Shown here: positions 24,726-35,146 of the stretch, piece by piece
Layout: every line of letters starts with the position of its first letter
Numbering within the stretch: position 1 is the first letter of the stretch
Origin: Porticoccaceae bacterium
GTDB taxonomy: Bacteria > Pseudomonadota > Gammaproteobacteria > Pseudomonadales > Porticoccaceae
DNA: 64,000 bases
Assembly (NCBI GenBank): GCA_026005035.1
Contig: BPKH01000004.1
Location: forward strand, 124,001 to 188,000
Direction of reading: 5' to 3'
The notes under the pieces: generated by a model
What the model saw: only the letters and a program-made list of their open reading frames with translations
Database searches by the model: none
What the model was told of the DNA's origin: nothing
Program-made: the position numbers and the translations under genes

Positions 24726-26000
24726 ATGCATCTGACCGCAGTGGGGCTCAACCACCAGACCGCCTCCTTGGACCTGCGCGACCGCGTGGCCGTCGCCGCC
24801 GAGGCGGTGCCCGACGCCCTGCGCGATCTCCTCGACCGGGTGGCGGGCGTCACCGAGGCGGCGCTCCTGTCCACCTGCAATCGCACCGAGCTCTACCTGG
24901 CCAGCGAAGCGTCCGCGGTCGATCCCCTGCCCTGGTTCGCCGAGCGGTCTGGCCTGCCCTCCGGCCAACTGGCCGCCGCCCTCTACGTCCACGCCGACGA
25001 GGCGGCAGCGCGCCACCTGATGCGGGTGGCCAGCGGCCTCGATTCCATGGTCCTCGGCGAGCCGCAGATTTTCGGCCAGTTCAAAGACGCCTTCGCCCTG
25101 GCGCGCGACGCCGGCACCGTCGGCCCGGTGCTCGAGCTCTCTTTGCGCCACGCCATCTCGGTGGCCAAAAGGGTGCGCACCGAGACCGCCATCGGCGAAA
25201 ACCCGGTCTCGGTGGCTTCCGCCGCCGTCCGCCTGGCCGGGGAGATCTTCAGCGACCTAGGCGCGATCTCGGCACTCCTGGTGGGCGCCGGGGAGACCGC
25301 CGACCTGTTGGCCCGCCACCTCGCCGCCCGCGGCGTGCGCCGGCTCACGGTGGCCAACCGCACCCTGGAGCGCGCCCGCGAGCTCGCCTCGGCCCACGGC
25401 GGCCGGGCGGTCCCCCTGACCGATCTGCCGCGGGTTTTGCCGGAGGCCGACGTGGCGATCTTTTCCACCGCGAGCCCGCTGCCCATTCTCGGCAAGGGGG
25501 CGGTGGAATCGGCCATCCGCCGCCGCCGCCACCGGCCCATGCTGATCGTCGACCTGGCGGTGCCGCGGGACGTGGAGCCCGAGGTGGGCCGTCTGCCCGA
25601 CGTCTACCTCTACGCGGTGGACGATCTGCGGGCGGTGGTGGAGGAGGGCCAGCGCTCGCGCCAAGAGGCGGCCCGCGCCGCCGAGCGGATCCTCGACGAG
25701 GGGGTGGCCCAGTGGCGCCGCCAGATGGGGAGCCTCAGGGTGGTGGGCACCATCCGCACCTTTCGCCGCACCGTCGAAGAGATCCGCGACGCCGAATTGG
25801 CCCGCGCCCTGGCGGCGCTGCGCCGGGGGGTGCCCGCCGAAGAGGTGGTGGCCCAGTTGGCGCGGGGGCTGACCAACAAGCTGATGCACGCCCCCACCGC
25901 GCGGCTGCGCCAGCTGGGGGAAGCCGGGCGGGACGAGCACCTGCGCGCGGTCCACGAACTCTTCGGCCTCGACCCCTGCCAGCGGGGGGAAGAGCGGTGA
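24726..26000 (+). CDS. hemA: Glutamyl-tRNA reductase
   Basis: A 424-residue enzyme that reduces Glu-tRNA to glutamate-1-semialdehyde, the first step of C5 tetrapyrrole synthesis. The nucleophilic cysteine is C51 in [26 protein letters not shown] and the NADPH domain ([16 protein letters not shown]) follow, then the C-terminal dimerisation helices. Complete and of usual length. It is the first gene of hemA-prfA-prmC, a standard gammaproteobacterial operon, and its stop overlaps the prfA start (GTGA). Confidence 0.96.
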   Translation: MHLTAVGLNHQTASLDLRDRVAVAAEAVPDALRDLLDRVAGVTEAALLSTCNRTELYLASEASAVDPLPWFAERSGLPSGQLAAALYVHADEAAARHLMRVASGLDSMVLGEPQIFGQFKDAFALARDAGTVGPVLELSLRHAISVAKRVRTETAIGENPVSVASAAVRLAGEIFSDLGAISALLVGAGETADLLARHLAARGVRRLTVANRTLERARELASAHGGRAVPLTDLPRVLPEADVAIFSTASPLPILGKGAVESAIRRRRHRPMLIVDLAVPRDVEPEVGRLPDVYLYAVDDLRAVVEEGQRSRQEAARAAERILDEGVAQWRRQMGSLRVVGTIRTFRRTVEEIRDAELARALAALRRGVPAEEVVAQLARGLTNKLMHAPTARLRQLGEAGRDEHLRAVHELFGLDPCQRGEER

Positions 26001-27079
26001 GACCGCGGCTGGCGGAACGGGTGGCGCAACTGGCGGAGCGGTTCGAGGAGTTGACCCGGCTGCTCGGCGAGCCGGGGGTGCTCGCCGATCCCGAACGGTA
26101 CGGCGCCCTCTCTCGGGAATACGCCGAGCTGGAGCCGTTGGCGGCCGCCTACCGCGAGTATCGGCGGGTGGCCGAACAGACGGCGGCGGCTCGACAACTG
26201 CTGGCGGAGCCGGACCCGGACCTGGCCGCCCTGGCGGCCGAGGAGGTCCGCGCCGGCGAGGCGCGGCTCGCCGAGCTGGAGGAGACCCTCGGGCGGCTCC
26301 TCGTCCCCCGGAATCCGGAGGATGAGCGCGACGCCTACCTGGAGATCCGCGCCGGCACGGGGGGCGACGAGGCGGCGCTGTTCGCCGGGGATCTGTTTCG
26401 GATGTACAGCCGCTTCGCCGAGCGGCGCGGCTGGCGGGTGGAGGTGTTGAGCGCCCATCCGGCGGAGCGGGGCGGCTACAAGGAGATCATCAGCCGGATC
26501 TCGGGAAGCGGGGTCTACGGGGCCCTCAAGTACGAGTCGGGGACCCATCGGGTGCAGCGGGTGCCGGTGACCGAATCCCAGGGGCGGATCCACACCTCCG
26601 CCTGCACCGTGGCGGTACTGCCGGAGGCGGACGAGGTCGGCGAGGTCGAGATCGACAAGAGCGAGTTGCGCATCGACACCTTTCGCGCCTCGGGGGCCGG
26701 CGGCCAGCACGTCAACAAGACCGACTCGGCGGTGCGCATCACCCACCTGCCGAGCGGCATCGTCGTCGAGTGCCAGGACGAGCGCTCCCAGCACAAAAAC
26801 CGCTCCCGCGCCCTGGCGTTGCTCAAGGCCAAGCTCCAGGCGAAGCAGCGCGCCGAGCAGGAGGCGGCGCGGGCCGAGGTGCGGCGCCTGCTGGTGGGCA
26901 GCGGCGACCGCTCGGAGCGGATTCGCACCTACAATTTTCCCCAGGGGCGGGTCACTGACCACCGCATCAATCTCACCCTCTATCGCCTCGCCGAGGTGCT
27001 CGAGGGGGATCTGGATGAACTCCTCGAAGCCCTCGCCCGGGAGCACCAGGCGGCAGAGTTGGCCCGCCTGGCCGGATGA
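25997..27079 (+). CDS. prfA: Peptide chain release factor 1
   Basis: A 360-residue class I release factor for UAA and UAG. It starts at the GTG overlapping the hemA stop. It has the acidic/coiled N-terminal domain, [21 protein letters not shown], and the peptidyl-transferase GGQ loop in [16 protein letters not shown]. The PVT tripeptide that reads the stop codon is in [12 protein letters not shown]. Its stop overlaps the prmC start. PrmC methylates the GGQ glutamine of this protein. Confidence 0.96.
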   Translation: MRPRLAERVAQLAERFEELTRLLGEPGVLADPERYGALSREYAELEPLAAAYREYRRVAEQTAAARQLLAEPDPDLAALAAEEVRAGEARLAELEETLGRLLVPRNPEDERDAYLEIRAGTGGDEAALFAGDLFRMYSRFAERRGWRVEVLSAHPAERGGYKEIISRISGSGVYGALKYESGTHRVQRVPVTESQGRIHTSACTVAVLPEADEVGEVEIDKSELRIDTFRASGAGGQHVNKTDSAVRITHLPSGIVVECQDERSQHKNRSRALALLKAKLQAKQRAEQEAARAEVRRLLVGSGDRSERIRTYNFPQGRVTDHRINLTLYRLAEVLEGDLDELLEALAREHQAAELARLAG

Positions 27080-27933
27080 GCGCCACCGTCGCCGAGCTGC
27101 TGCGCGAAGCGGCCGATCTGCCGGGGGAAAGCCCGCGCCGCGACGCCGAGGTGCTGCTCGGCCACGTGCTCGGGGTGGAGCGCAGCGCCCTCTACGCCTT
27201 TCCCGAGCGGCGGGTGGCGCCGCCCCTGCGTGCCCGCTACCGCGCCCTGTTGGCGGCGCGGCGGCGGGGGGAGCCGGTGGCCTATCTGATCGGGCGGCGG
27301 GAGTTCTGGTCCTTGTCGCTGTGCGTCTCGCCGGCGGTGCTCATTCCCCGACCGGAAACCGAGTGCCTGGTCGAGGTCGCCCTCGAGCTGCCCCTGCCCG
27401 CCGACGCCCGGGTGGTGGACCTGGGCACCGGCAGCGGCGCCGTGGCCCTGGCGCTGGCGCGGGAGCGGCCCGGCTGGCGGATCGTCGCCGTGGATTGCTC
27501 CCCCGCGGCGGTGGCCCTGGCGCGCCGCAATGCCGCCCGGCTTGGCCTCGAACGCGTGGAAGTTCGGGAAAGCGACTGGTTTGCGGCTGCGGCCGGACCC
27601 TATCACCTGGTGGTGAGCAATCCCCCCTACGTCGCCGCCGGGGATCCCCACCTCGCTCAGGGCGACCTGCGCTTCGAGCCCCCAGAGGCGCTGGTGGCCG
27701 GCGCCGACGGCCTCGCCGCCCTGCGCGAGATCGTCGCCAGCGCCCCCCGCCACCTCCTGCCCGGCGGTTGGCTCGCCGTGGAACACGGCGCCGACCAGGG
27801 CCGGGCGGTGCACGGTCTGTTCACCGCCGCCGGGTTCGAATCCGTCGCCACCCACTGCGATCTCGCCGGTCGCCCCCGGGTCACCCGAGGTCGCCGCCCC
27901 GGGGCAGCAGCCGGGCCAGGAATCCCAGACTGA
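27076..27933 (+). CDS. prmC: Release factor glutamine N5-methyltransferase
   Basis: A 285-residue enzyme that methylates the GGQ glutamine of RF1 and RF2. It has an N-terminal helical domain, [15 protein letters not shown], the SAM loop [15 protein letters not shown] and the catalytic [12 protein letters not shown]. The conserved end is [12 protein letters not shown]. About 15 extra residues after that point overlap the 3' end of the convergent MATE gene by 53 bases, so the true C terminus may have been extended by an indel near the end. Confidence 0.94.
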   Translation: MSATVAELLREAADLPGESPRRDAEVLLGHVLGVERSALYAFPERRVAPPLRARYRALLAARRRGEPVAYLIGRREFWSLSLCVSPAVLIPRPETECLVEVALELPLPADARVVDLGTGSGAVALALARERPGWRIVAVDCSPAAVALARRNAARLGLERVEVRESDWFAAAAGPYHLVVSNPPYVAAGDPHLAQGDLRFEPPEALVAGADGLAALREIVASAPRHLLPGGWLAVEHGADQGRAVHGLFTAAGFESVATHCDLAGRPRVTRGRRPGAAAGPGIPD

Positions 27934-29083
27934 GGAAGGCGGCGGCCGCCACGGCGGCGAGGATCGCCCACCAGACGGCGACGATGGGCTCCATTGCGCC
28001 CAGGCGGCCCGCCACCGCCAGCAACCGCGCGGCCAGTTCCGCCACCTCGGCGTCGGGGGCGTAGAGGGCGGCCACGTGGCGCCGCGCCGCGGCCACTGCC
28101 AGCGCCTGGAGAAGCCCCAGCCCCAGGGCCGCGGCCAGGCCCGCGCGCACGCTCCGGCGGGCCTCGTTGCCCGCGCCCCGCCCGAGGGCGGCCGCGGTGC
28201 GGATGGTCACCGCCTGGCCGAGGGCGAGGGGGGCGATGAACATCGCGAAATCCAGGGAGAGGGCCACCGCGTGAGCGGCGAGGGGCAGGGTCCCGAGGGG
28301 GGCGGCGAGGAGGGGGATGGCGTAGAAGAACCCCGCCTCGGCGAGGATGGCGCCGCCCATGGGGGTGCCGAGCAGGAGCAGGCGCCCCAGGGCCGGCCAG
28401 CGAGGTGCCGCCGGGCGGGCGAGAAAGTGCAGGTGGGCCGGGGTCGCCGGGCGGTGGGCCCAGAGGCCGAGGCCGGCGAGGATGCCCGCCACGACGATGA
28501 GCGTCGCCCAGCCGCAGCCCGCGCCCCCGAGGGCGGGCAGGGGGCCGGCGCCGTGGATGAAGGCTAGATCCAAGGGGATGTTGGCGAAAAAGCCCGCCAG
28601 GTTGAGGGCCATGGCCACCTGGGGATGGCCGGCCGCCTCCAGGGTGGTGCGCAGGGCGATCAGCGCCGGCAGCAGGGCGGCCGTCGCCGCCATCGGCAGG
28701 AGATACCCCGAGGCCACGGCCCGCACCGGGTCGGCGAGTTCCAGGGCGGGCAAGAGGAGCCCGCGCAGCGCCAGCACCAGCAGGCACAGCGCGGCTCCGG
28801 TGGGCAGGGCGAGCCCCAGGCAGTCGCGCAGGTGGGCGGCGAGCCCCTCGAAGTCGCCGCGACCGTGGAGGCGGCCGGCCAGGGCGGCGCCGGCGGCGAA
28901 AACGCCGACCACGAACATCAGGGGCAGTTCGAAGAGGGTGGCGCCGAGCACCACCCCGGCCACGTCGGCACGCCCGGCGTGGCCGGCGAGCACGAGATCG
29001 GTGATACTCAGGCCGACGACGGCCAATTGGCCGGCGAACAGGGGCGCGGCGAGGCGCGCCAGTGCCGCGAGTTCCGCGCCCAT
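27881..29083 (-). CDS. MATE-family multidrug/toxin efflux transporter
   Basis: A 400-residue integral membrane protein with about eleven hydrophobic helices. It starts with the MATE pattern LARLAAPLFAGQLAVVGLSITDLVLAGHAG and has ALRTTLEAAGHPQVAM near the end of the first half and LGTPMGGAILAEAGFF at the start of the second, as in NorM. Such proteins export cationic drugs using H+ or Na+. It is about 50 residues shorter than usual NorM and the last helices do not show the common R-G-x-x-D/K-T segment, so the C terminus may be affected by an indel or deletion. It overlaps prmC convergently by 53 bases. Confidence 0.82.
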   Translation of the reverse strand: MGAELAALARLAAPLFAGQLAVVGLSITDLVLAGHAGRADVAGVVLGATLFELPLMFVVGVFAAGAALAGRLHGRGDFEGLAAHLRDCLGLALPTGAALCLLVLALRGLLLPALELADPVRAVASGYLLPMAATAALLPALIALRTTLEAAGHPQVAMALNLAGFFANIPLDLAFIHGAGPLPALGGAGCGWATLIVVAGILAGLGLWAHRPATPAHLHFLARPAAPRWPALGRLLLLGTPMGGAILAEAGFFYAIPLLAAPLGTLPLAAHAVALSLDFAMFIAPLALGQAVTIRTAAALGRGAGNEARRSVRAGLAAALGLGLLQALAVAAARRHVAALYAPDAEVAELAARLLAVAGRLGAMEPIVAVWWAILAAVAAAAFLSLGFLARLLPRGGDLG

Positions 29084-29124
29084 CTTCCACCTCTCGAATC
29101 CAGGGAGCCATTGTAGGAAAAGCC

Positions 29125-30633
29125 ATGGGCGAGCAGGTTCCCCTCCTGTTGTGGGCGCTCGAACTCTTCAGCGCCCTGGTGATGGCGGCCCTTTTGGCGC
29201 TCGTCGTCTGGGTGGTGGTCGCCTACTGGCAGGACGTCCACCAGACCCGCCACACCATCCGCCGCAACTTTCCGGTACTCGGGCGGTTTCGCTACTTCTT
29301 CGAGTACCTGGGGGAGTTTTTCCGCCAGTACTTCTTCGCCATGGACCGCGAGGAGCTGCCCTTCAACCGCGCCCAGCGCAGCTGGGTATACCGGGCGGCC
29401 AAGGGGATCGACACCACCCTGCCCTTCGGCACCACCCTCGACATCTCCCGCCCGGGCACCATCATCTTCGTCCCCGCGCCCTTCCCCTCCCTCGCCGGCG
29501 ACGGCGAGCCGGAGCCGGTCCTGATCGGGCCCCACTGCACCCACCCCTTTGAAACCCGCGCCATCGTCAACATCTCGGCGATGAGTTTCGGCGCCCTGTC
29601 GCGTCCGGCCATCGAGGCCCTCTCCCGGGGGGCGCGCAAGGCGGGCATTTGGCTCAACACCGGCGAGGGGGGGCTGTCCCCCTATCACCTGGTGGGCGGC
29701 TGCGATCTGGTGTTCCAGATCGGCACCGCCAAGTACGGCGTCCGCGACGCGCAAGGGAATTACGATCTCGAGCGCCTGCGCGAGCTGGCGGCGCTGCCCC
29801 AGATCAAGATGTTCGAACTCAAGCTGTCCCAGGGGGCCAAACCGGGCAAGGGGGGCATTCTGCCGGGAATCAAGGTGACCGAGGAGATTGCCCGCATCCG
29901 CGGGATCCCGGCGGGGCGCGATTCCCTAAGCCCCAACGGCCACCCCGACATCCGCTCCCTGGACGATTTGCTCGAGCGCATCGCCTGGTTGCGGGCGGTG
30001 ACCGGCAAGCCGGTGGGCTTCAAGATGGTGGCCGGCGACCTGGCGTTTTTCGACGATCTCTGCCTGGCGATCCTCCATCGCGGCAGCGAGGCGGCGCCCG
30101 ACTTCATCACCCTGGACAGCGGCGACGGCGGCACCGGCGCGGCCCCCCAATCCCTCATGGACCACGCCGGGTTGTCGATCCGGGAAAGTCTGCCCCTGGT
30201 GGTGGACAAGCTGGCGGCGGCGGGGCTCAAGGAGCGCATCCGGGTGATCGCCTCGGGCAAGCTGCTCCTGCCGGCGGATGTGGCTTGGGCGCTGTGCGCG
30301 GGGGCGGACTTCGTCAACGTGGCGCGGGGGTTCATGTTCGCCCTGGGGTGCATCCAGGCCATGCAGTGCAACCGCAACACCTGTCCCACCGGGGTGACCA
30401 CCCACGACCCCGAGCTGCAGCGGGGCCTGGATCCCCTGGACAAGGCCGAGCGGGTGGCCAACTACGCCCGCCGGCTGGTGCGGGAAGTGGCGGTGATCGC
30501 CCACAGCTGCGGGGTGGACTCGCCGCGGCAGTTGCGCCGCGAGCACGCCCGGATCGTCACCGGTATCGGCTACTCGGAGTCGCTGGACGCCTTCTACCGC
30601 AAGGAGCTCGAGCGGGTGAAGACGGGCCGCTGA
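29125..30633 (+). CDS. Membrane-anchored FMN-binding glutamate synthase-family protein
   Basis: A 502-residue protein with one N-terminal membrane helix ([20 protein letters not shown]) followed by a GltS-like FMN barrel. Barrel motifs are [55 protein letters not shown] and the iron-sulfur cysteines in [18 protein letters not shown], spaced as for a [3Fe-4S] cluster. It has neither an amidotransferase domain nor an NADPH subunit, so it is not a full glutamate synthase. Members are often annotated as FMN-binding glutamate synthase family and the true reaction is uncertain. Start at the ATG after TAGGAAA. Confidence 0.85.
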   Translation: MGEQVPLLLWALELFSALVMAALLALVVWVVVAYWQDVHQTRHTIRRNFPVLGRFRYFFEYLGEFFRQYFFAMDREELPFNRAQRSWVYRAAKGIDTTLPFGTTLDISRPGTIIFVPAPFPSLAGDGEPEPVLIGPHCTHPFETRAIVNISAMSFGALSRPAIEALSRGARKAGIWLNTGEGGLSPYHLVGGCDLVFQIGTAKYGVRDAQGNYDLERLRELAALPQIKMFELKLSQGAKPGKGGILPGIKVTEEIARIRGIPAGRDSLSPNGHPDIRSLDDLLERIAWLRAVTGKPVGFKMVAGDLAFFDDLCLAILHRGSEAAPDFITLDSGDGGTGAAPQSLMDHAGLSIRESLPLVVDKLAAAGLKERIRVIASGKLLLPADVAWALCAGADFVNVARGFMFALGCIQAMQCNRNTCPTGVTTHDPELQRGLDPLDKAERVANYARRLVREVAVIAHSCGVDSPRQLRREHARIVTGIGYSESLDAFYRKELERVKTGR

Positions 30634-30727
30634 GCGGCCGGCGCCGGCGGCCCGTGTTACACTTGCGCCCGCCGGTGAGCAGCCGGCACGCTTCCCCGAT
30701 CCTGCCAGCAGTCGCGAGTTGCGGACC

Positions 30728-32140
30728 ATGAACGATCGAACGGTGGACGAAGCAGCCGCCCCGGACGGCGCCGCGCCGGGTGCCGACGGCGCCCCCGAGA
30801 GCGCCCGCTCGGCGCCCCGTCGCAGGCGGCGCAGTGCCGGCCGCGGGCGGGCCGGCGGCGGCCAGAACCCCGCGGCGAGCGCCGACGAGCGGGACGAGGA
30901 CGCAGCCGCCCCCGGCGACGGGGAAGGGGCGGGCGGCACCGCGCCGCGGGAAGACGCCGCGGGCGTCCGGCCGGAGCCGCGGGGCGCGGTGCGCTTTGCC
31001 GAAATGGGGCTCAGATCGGAGATCCTCCGCGCGGTGGAGGATCTCGGCTTCACCCACCTCACCCCCATCCAGGCCCGCGCCCTGCCCTTCAGCCTGCGCG
31101 GTCACGACCTGGTGGGCCGAGCGCAGACGGGCACCGGCAAGACCGCCGCCTTTCTCATCACCATTCTCCAGGACCTCCTCGACCACCCCCTGCCCGAGGC
31201 GCGCTACGCCGGCGAGGCGCGCGCCCTGGTGATCGCGCCCACCCGGGAACTGGTGCTGCAGATCGCCGAGGACGCCCGGGCGCTGGCCCGCCACACCGAG
31301 CTCGGCATCCACACCCTGGTGGGGGGTATGGACTACGAGCGCCAGAAGCGCCGCCTGTTGGCCGCGCCCTGCGACATCCTGGTGGCCACGCCGGGCCGAC
31401 TGCTCGACTTCTTGGGCAGCGGCGACGTCCACCTCGACCGGGTGGAGATCCTGGTCATCGATGAGGCGGACCGGATGCTCGACATGGGGTTCATCCCCCA
31501 GGTGCGGCGCATCGTCCGCGCCACCCCCCCCAAGACCCACCGCCAGACCCTCTTTTTCTCCGCCACCTTCACCGCCGACGTGGACCGCCTGGCCGAACAG
31601 TGGACCCGCGACGCCGTGCGGGTCGAGATCGAACCGGAAAAGGTGGCCACCGACACCGTCGAGCAGCGGGTCTATCTCGTCAGCCAGGCCCAGAAATTCG
31701 AGCTGTTGGCCAATATCCTCGCCGCACAAGAGGTGGAGAGCGCCATCGTCTTCGCCAACCGCCGCGATCAGTGCCGCCGCCTGGCCGAAAAGCTGCGGGC
31801 GCGGGGACTGAGCGTGGGGCTCTTGTCGGGCGAAGTGGCCCAGAACCGGCGAGTCAAGACCCTCGAGGACTTCAAGGCGGGGCGCTTCAAGGTGTTGGTG
31901 GCCACCGACGTGGCCGGCCGCGGCATCCACATCGAAGGGGTGAGCCACGTGATCAACTACACCTTGCCGGAAGAGCCCGAGGACTACGTCCACCGCATCG
32001 GCCGCACCGGGCGGGCGGGGCGCAGCGGCGTCTCCATCAGTTTCGCCTGCGAGGAGGACGCCTTCCGCCTCGAGCCGATCCAGGCGCTCCTGGGCTACTC
32101 CCTGCGCTGCGAACAGCCCCCGGAAGCGCTGCTCGCCTGA
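30728..32140 (+). CDS. rhlB: DEAD-box ATP-dependent RNA helicase, RhlB-like
   Basis: A 470-residue helicase. About 85 N-terminal residues are disordered and rich in R, A, G and D ([18 protein letters not shown]). The core has the Q motif [13 protein letters not shown], Walker [33 protein letters not shown] as [16 protein letters not shown] as FFSATF, and the C-terminal [12 protein letters not shown] and [24 protein letters not shown] and the ending [20 protein letters not shown] match RhlB. E. coli RhlB has its basic extension at the C terminus; here it is at the N terminus. Possible degradosome or ribosome-assembly helicase. Confidence 0.85.
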   Translation: MNDRTVDEAAAPDGAAPGADGAPESARSAPRRRRRSAGRGRAGGGQNPAASADERDEDAAAPGDGEGAGGTAPREDAAGVRPEPRGAVRFAEMGLRSEILRAVEDLGFTHLTPIQARALPFSLRGHDLVGRAQTGTGKTAAFLITILQDLLDHPLPEARYAGEARALVIAPTRELVLQIAEDARALARHTELGIHTLVGGMDYERQKRRLLAAPCDILVATPGRLLDFLGSGDVHLDRVEILVIDEADRMLDMGFIPQVRRIVRATPPKTHRQTLFFSATFTADVDRLAEQWTRDAVRVEIEPEKVATDTVEQRVYLVSQAQKFELLANILAAQEVESAIVFANRRDQCRRLAEKLRARGLSVGLLSGEVAQNRRVKTLEDFKAGRFKVLVATDVAGRGIHIEGVSHVINYTLPEEPEDYVHRIGRTGRAGRSGVSISFACEEDAFRLEPIQALLGYSLRCEQPPEALLA

Positions 32141-32151
32141 GGCCGCCGTCC

Positions 32152-32829
32152 GTGTGCGGCCGCTTTAATCTCACCGACCTGCCCGGACTGGCGGCACTCC
32201 TCGACGCTCTGGGCATCCACCACCCCCTGCCGCCGCCGCGCGCCAACATCGCCCCCTCGGAAGAGGTCTTGCTCCTCCACGACGGCACGGCGGAGGAAGC
32301 GCGCTGGTGGTTCGTGCCCCATTGGGCCCCGGAACCCAGCACCCGGTTTAGCACCTTCAACGCCCGCGCCGAGTCCCTCTCCCGAAGCCGCGCCTTCGCG
32401 GCGGCCTTCCGCCGCCAGCGGGGGGTGGTGCCCATGTCGAGCTTTCTGGAGTGGCGGCGCGAGGGGAGGCGGCGGGTTCCCTGGCGGGTGCGCCGCGCTT
32501 CGGGGGTGCTGGCGGCGGCGGCCGTCTGGGACCGCTGGGGGCGTGGCGCCGAGGCCTTCGTCTCCTGCGCGGTGGTGACCGTGGCGGCGCCGCCCGCCTT
32601 CGCCCCCTGGCACGCCCGCATGCCCCTGCTCCTCGCCGACGACGAGCTCGCCCGCTGGCTCGACAACGCCCATCCCGTCGCCGCCGACGATGCCCTGTTC
32701 CGCCCTGCACTCAAGTTCCCCTTGCGCCTCGCCCCCCTGTCGCCGGCGGTCAACGACGCCCGGCGCAAGGATCCGGCGCTGATGGAGCCGGTGGGCGCGG
32801 AGGTGGAACTGCCGCCCCCGGGGGAGTGA
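32152..32829 (+). CDS. SOS response-associated peptidase (SRAP/YedK family)
   Basis: A 225-residue SRAP protein. The GTG at 32152 places a cysteine directly after the initiator, giving M-C-G-R-F-N, which is required because Cys2 forms the thiazolidine cross-link to abasic sites in single-stranded DNA. RANIAPSEEV, WFVPHWAPE, FNARAESL, RGVVPMSSFLEWRR and the histidine in APWHARMPLLL follow the family. It shields abasic sites during replication. It starts 11 bases after the helicase gene and 7 bases before the MFS gene. Confidence 0.88.
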   Translation: MCGRFNLTDLPGLAALLDALGIHHPLPPPRANIAPSEEVLLLHDGTAEEARWWFVPHWAPEPSTRFSTFNARAESLSRSRAFAAAFRRQRGVVPMSSFLEWRREGRRRVPWRVRRASGVLAAAAVWDRWGRGAEAFVSCAVVTVAAPPAFAPWHARMPLLLADDELARWLDNAHPVAADDALFRPALKFPLRLAPLSPAVNDARRKDPALMEPVGAEVELPPPGE

Positions 32830-32836
32830 GGCGGCC

Positions 32837-34011
32837 ATGGCGCAACCCCCCCTCTGGACCCGCGACTTCCTGCTGGTCTGCCTGCTCAATTTCCTGCTCG
32901 TCACCGTCTTCTACCTGCTCATGGTGGTGGCCGGCCTCTACGCCGTGGCGGAACTGGGCGCGAGCGCCGCCGAGGGCGGGCTGGTGGCGGGCTTGTTCAT
33001 CGTCGGCGGGCTGGGGGGACGGCTCGTCGCCGGCCGGTGGCTGGACCGGGTCGGGCGCAAGGCGTCCCTGGTGGGCGGCCTCCTCCTCGCTGCCCTGGCG
33101 GCGAGCGCCTATCTGGCGGTGGGCGATGTGGCCTCGTTCGCCGCGGTGCGCGCCCTCCACGGCTTCGGCGTGGGCGTGGCGGCCACAGCGGTGGCCACGG
33201 CGGTGGCCCACCTGGTGCCGGTGGCGCGCAGCGGCGAGGGGATCGGCTACTTCGCCACCTCGAGCTCGCTGGGCACGGCGCTCGGCCCCTGGCTCGGGGT
33301 GGCGCTGGTCGCGCGCCTGGGCTTTTCCGCCGTGGCGGCCCTCTGCGCGGCGCTGAGCCTCGTCGCGGTGGCGGTGGCGCTGCCGTTGCGGTTGCCCGTG
33401 GCGGGAGCGGCGCGGGGAGCGCGGGATCGGCCCCCTCCTCGAGCGGCGGGCGGTGCCGGCGTGCGCCCTGGTGGCGGTCACCGCCCTGTGCTATTCGGGG
33501 GTGCTCGCCTTTCTCGGCGTCCACGCCGCCGAGCGCGGCCTGACCGCCGCCGCCGGCTACTTCTACCTGGTCTACGCCGGGGTGCTGTTGCTGACGCGGC
33601 CGCCGGTGGGCAAGCTCCTCGACCGGCGGGGGCCGGACCCGGTGTTCTATCCCTGCCTGCTCTTTCTGGCGCTCGGTCTCGCCTCATTGGGGTTCGCCCG
33701 GGAGGGCTGGCAACTGCTCGCCGCCGCGGCGGCCGTGGCCTTGGGGTTCGGCAACCTGATGTCCGCCGCCCAGGCGCTGGCCGTGCGCGTCGTGCCCCGG
33801 GAGCGGGTGGCCCTGGCCACCGCCACCTTTTTCATCTTTCTCGACACCGGCCTCGGCTTCGGGCCCTGGCTGCTGGGCCTGCTGGTCCCGTCCGTCGGCT
33901 ATGGCGGGCTCTACCTGCTGCTCTCCGCGGTGCCCTTGGCGGCCCTCGTCCTCTACAGGCCGCCTGCGCCGCCTCTTGCTCGCCCAGTGGGCGCGCCGCC
34001 CGCAAGGCTAG
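32837..34011 (+). CDS. MFS transporter, frame broken once or twice
   Basis: A drug-efflux-type major facilitator of about 390 residues and 12 helices. The first six helices (32837 to about 33430) include the loop motif AGRWLDRVGRKASLVGG. The second half continues in another frame from about 33420 (CALVAVTALCYSGVLAFLG, GKLLDRRGPDPVFYPCLLF, GPWLLGLLVPSVGYGGLYLL). In that frame there is no stop before the opposite-strand gene. Near 33957 a second shift would give a basic end (RRLLLAQWARRPQG) and a stop at 34009-34011, sharing CTAG with the convergent cyclase. Substrate unknown. Confidence 0.78.
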
Positions 34012-34914
34012 GGGGTGGCGAGATGCACCCGTCCCTTGCCCGCGCGCTTGGCGGCGTAGAGGGCGCCGTCGGCGGTGCCCAGCACCCGCTCGACGGGGGG
34101 GATCCGGGCCGGATCGGCGCAGGGGGCCACCCCGGCGGACACGCCGCAGGGGTGGCCGAGGGCGCGACCACTCGCCGTCATGGCGGCGAGCAGGCGCTCC
34201 GCAGCGGCAACGGCCATCTCTGCGTCGGCGTTGCGCAACAGCAGGGCAAACTCGTCGCCACCCAGGCGGGCCGCGCAATCTTCCGCACGGGTCCCTTTGG
34301 CCAGAACCGCCGCCAGGGCGCACAGCAGCCGATCCCCCGCCTCGTGGCCCGCGCGGTCGTTGACCGCCTTGAAGTCGTCGAGGTCGAAGAGGGCGAGGGC
34401 GCAGGGCTCGCCCCGCGCGGCGAGGGCTTGCCAGGGCCTCCTCCAGGGCCTCGAGGAGGGCGCGGCGATTGGCAAGTCCGGTGAGGGGGTCGAGGCGGGC
34501 GCGCCGCCGCTCCCGCTCCAGTTCGCGGCGGATGCGGCCCTTGCTGCGCCAATAGGGGGTGGCGTCGCGCACCAGCGCCAGGGCGCAGGGCGCGCCGTGG
34601 AGCCGCACCGCGCTCGCCCGCACGTCCAGGGGGATGAGGGTGCCGTCGGCGCGCCGGCCCGAGATGCGCAGGGAGCGGCGGCGGTAGTGGTCGGCCAGGG
34701 CCAGGGTGAGGAGCGCCTCGTCGAGTTGGGCGGTGCGGCCCTCGCGAGGCGGTAGCAGGCGCGCCAGCGGCGCTCCGGGCAGCGTGCCCGGCGGGTGGCC
34801 GAACAGCCGGTGGCACGCGGCGTTGGCGCGCACGATGCGACCCCGCCGGTCGATCACCAGGGCCGCATCGGGGACGATTTCCAGAAACTCCACGAGTGTT
34901 CTCGCGTCCTGCAT
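34008..34914 (-). CDS. Diguanylate cyclase with PAS sensor domain, one frameshift
   Basis: A cytoplasmic protein of about 302 residues. The PAS domain (FLEIVPDAALVIDRRGRIVRAN, HRLFGHPPGTLPG) is followed by a GGDEF domain with LDPLTGLANRRALLEALEEAL, LFDLDDFKAVNDRAGHEAGDRLL, the inhibitory RAED five residues before LGGDEFALLL, and ALYAAKRAGKGRV. The active-site GGDEF and I-site are intact, so c-di-GMP synthesis with product feedback is expected. The two halves lie in different frames; one extra base near 34432 explains this (GEEALQALAARGEPC would be continuous). I chose the ATG at 34914; an earlier ATG at 34989 has no better support. Confidence 0.82.
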
Positions 34915-35081
34915 GGCGACCGCATTCCGGCCGCACCGCGACCGGCGACATCCCTTTACCCTCCGGCCGAGCCGGAGAACACTCGCCATTCACCCGCAGG
35001 GTGACCGCAACGACGGCGCGAGGTGTGCTTATACACCATCGGGGGGTTCGCCGCCAGAGGGTGTCTCGGGTCGGGCGGTTT

Positions 35082-35114
35082 CCCGGATTCCGCTTCGCTC
35101 CCTCCGGGCTACGC
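35082..35114. repeat. REP-like palindrome, copy 2
   Basis: CCCGGAT (35082-35088) and CTCCGGG (35102-35108) flank the same 13-base centre as the other copies, with one stem mismatch, followed by CTACGC. It lies in the 232-base gap between the two diguanylate cyclase genes, which otherwise holds nothing I recognise. Confidence 0.82.
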
Positions 35115-35146
35115 GTCATCCAGTGTGCGTTTTTGCCTTCGCCGCC

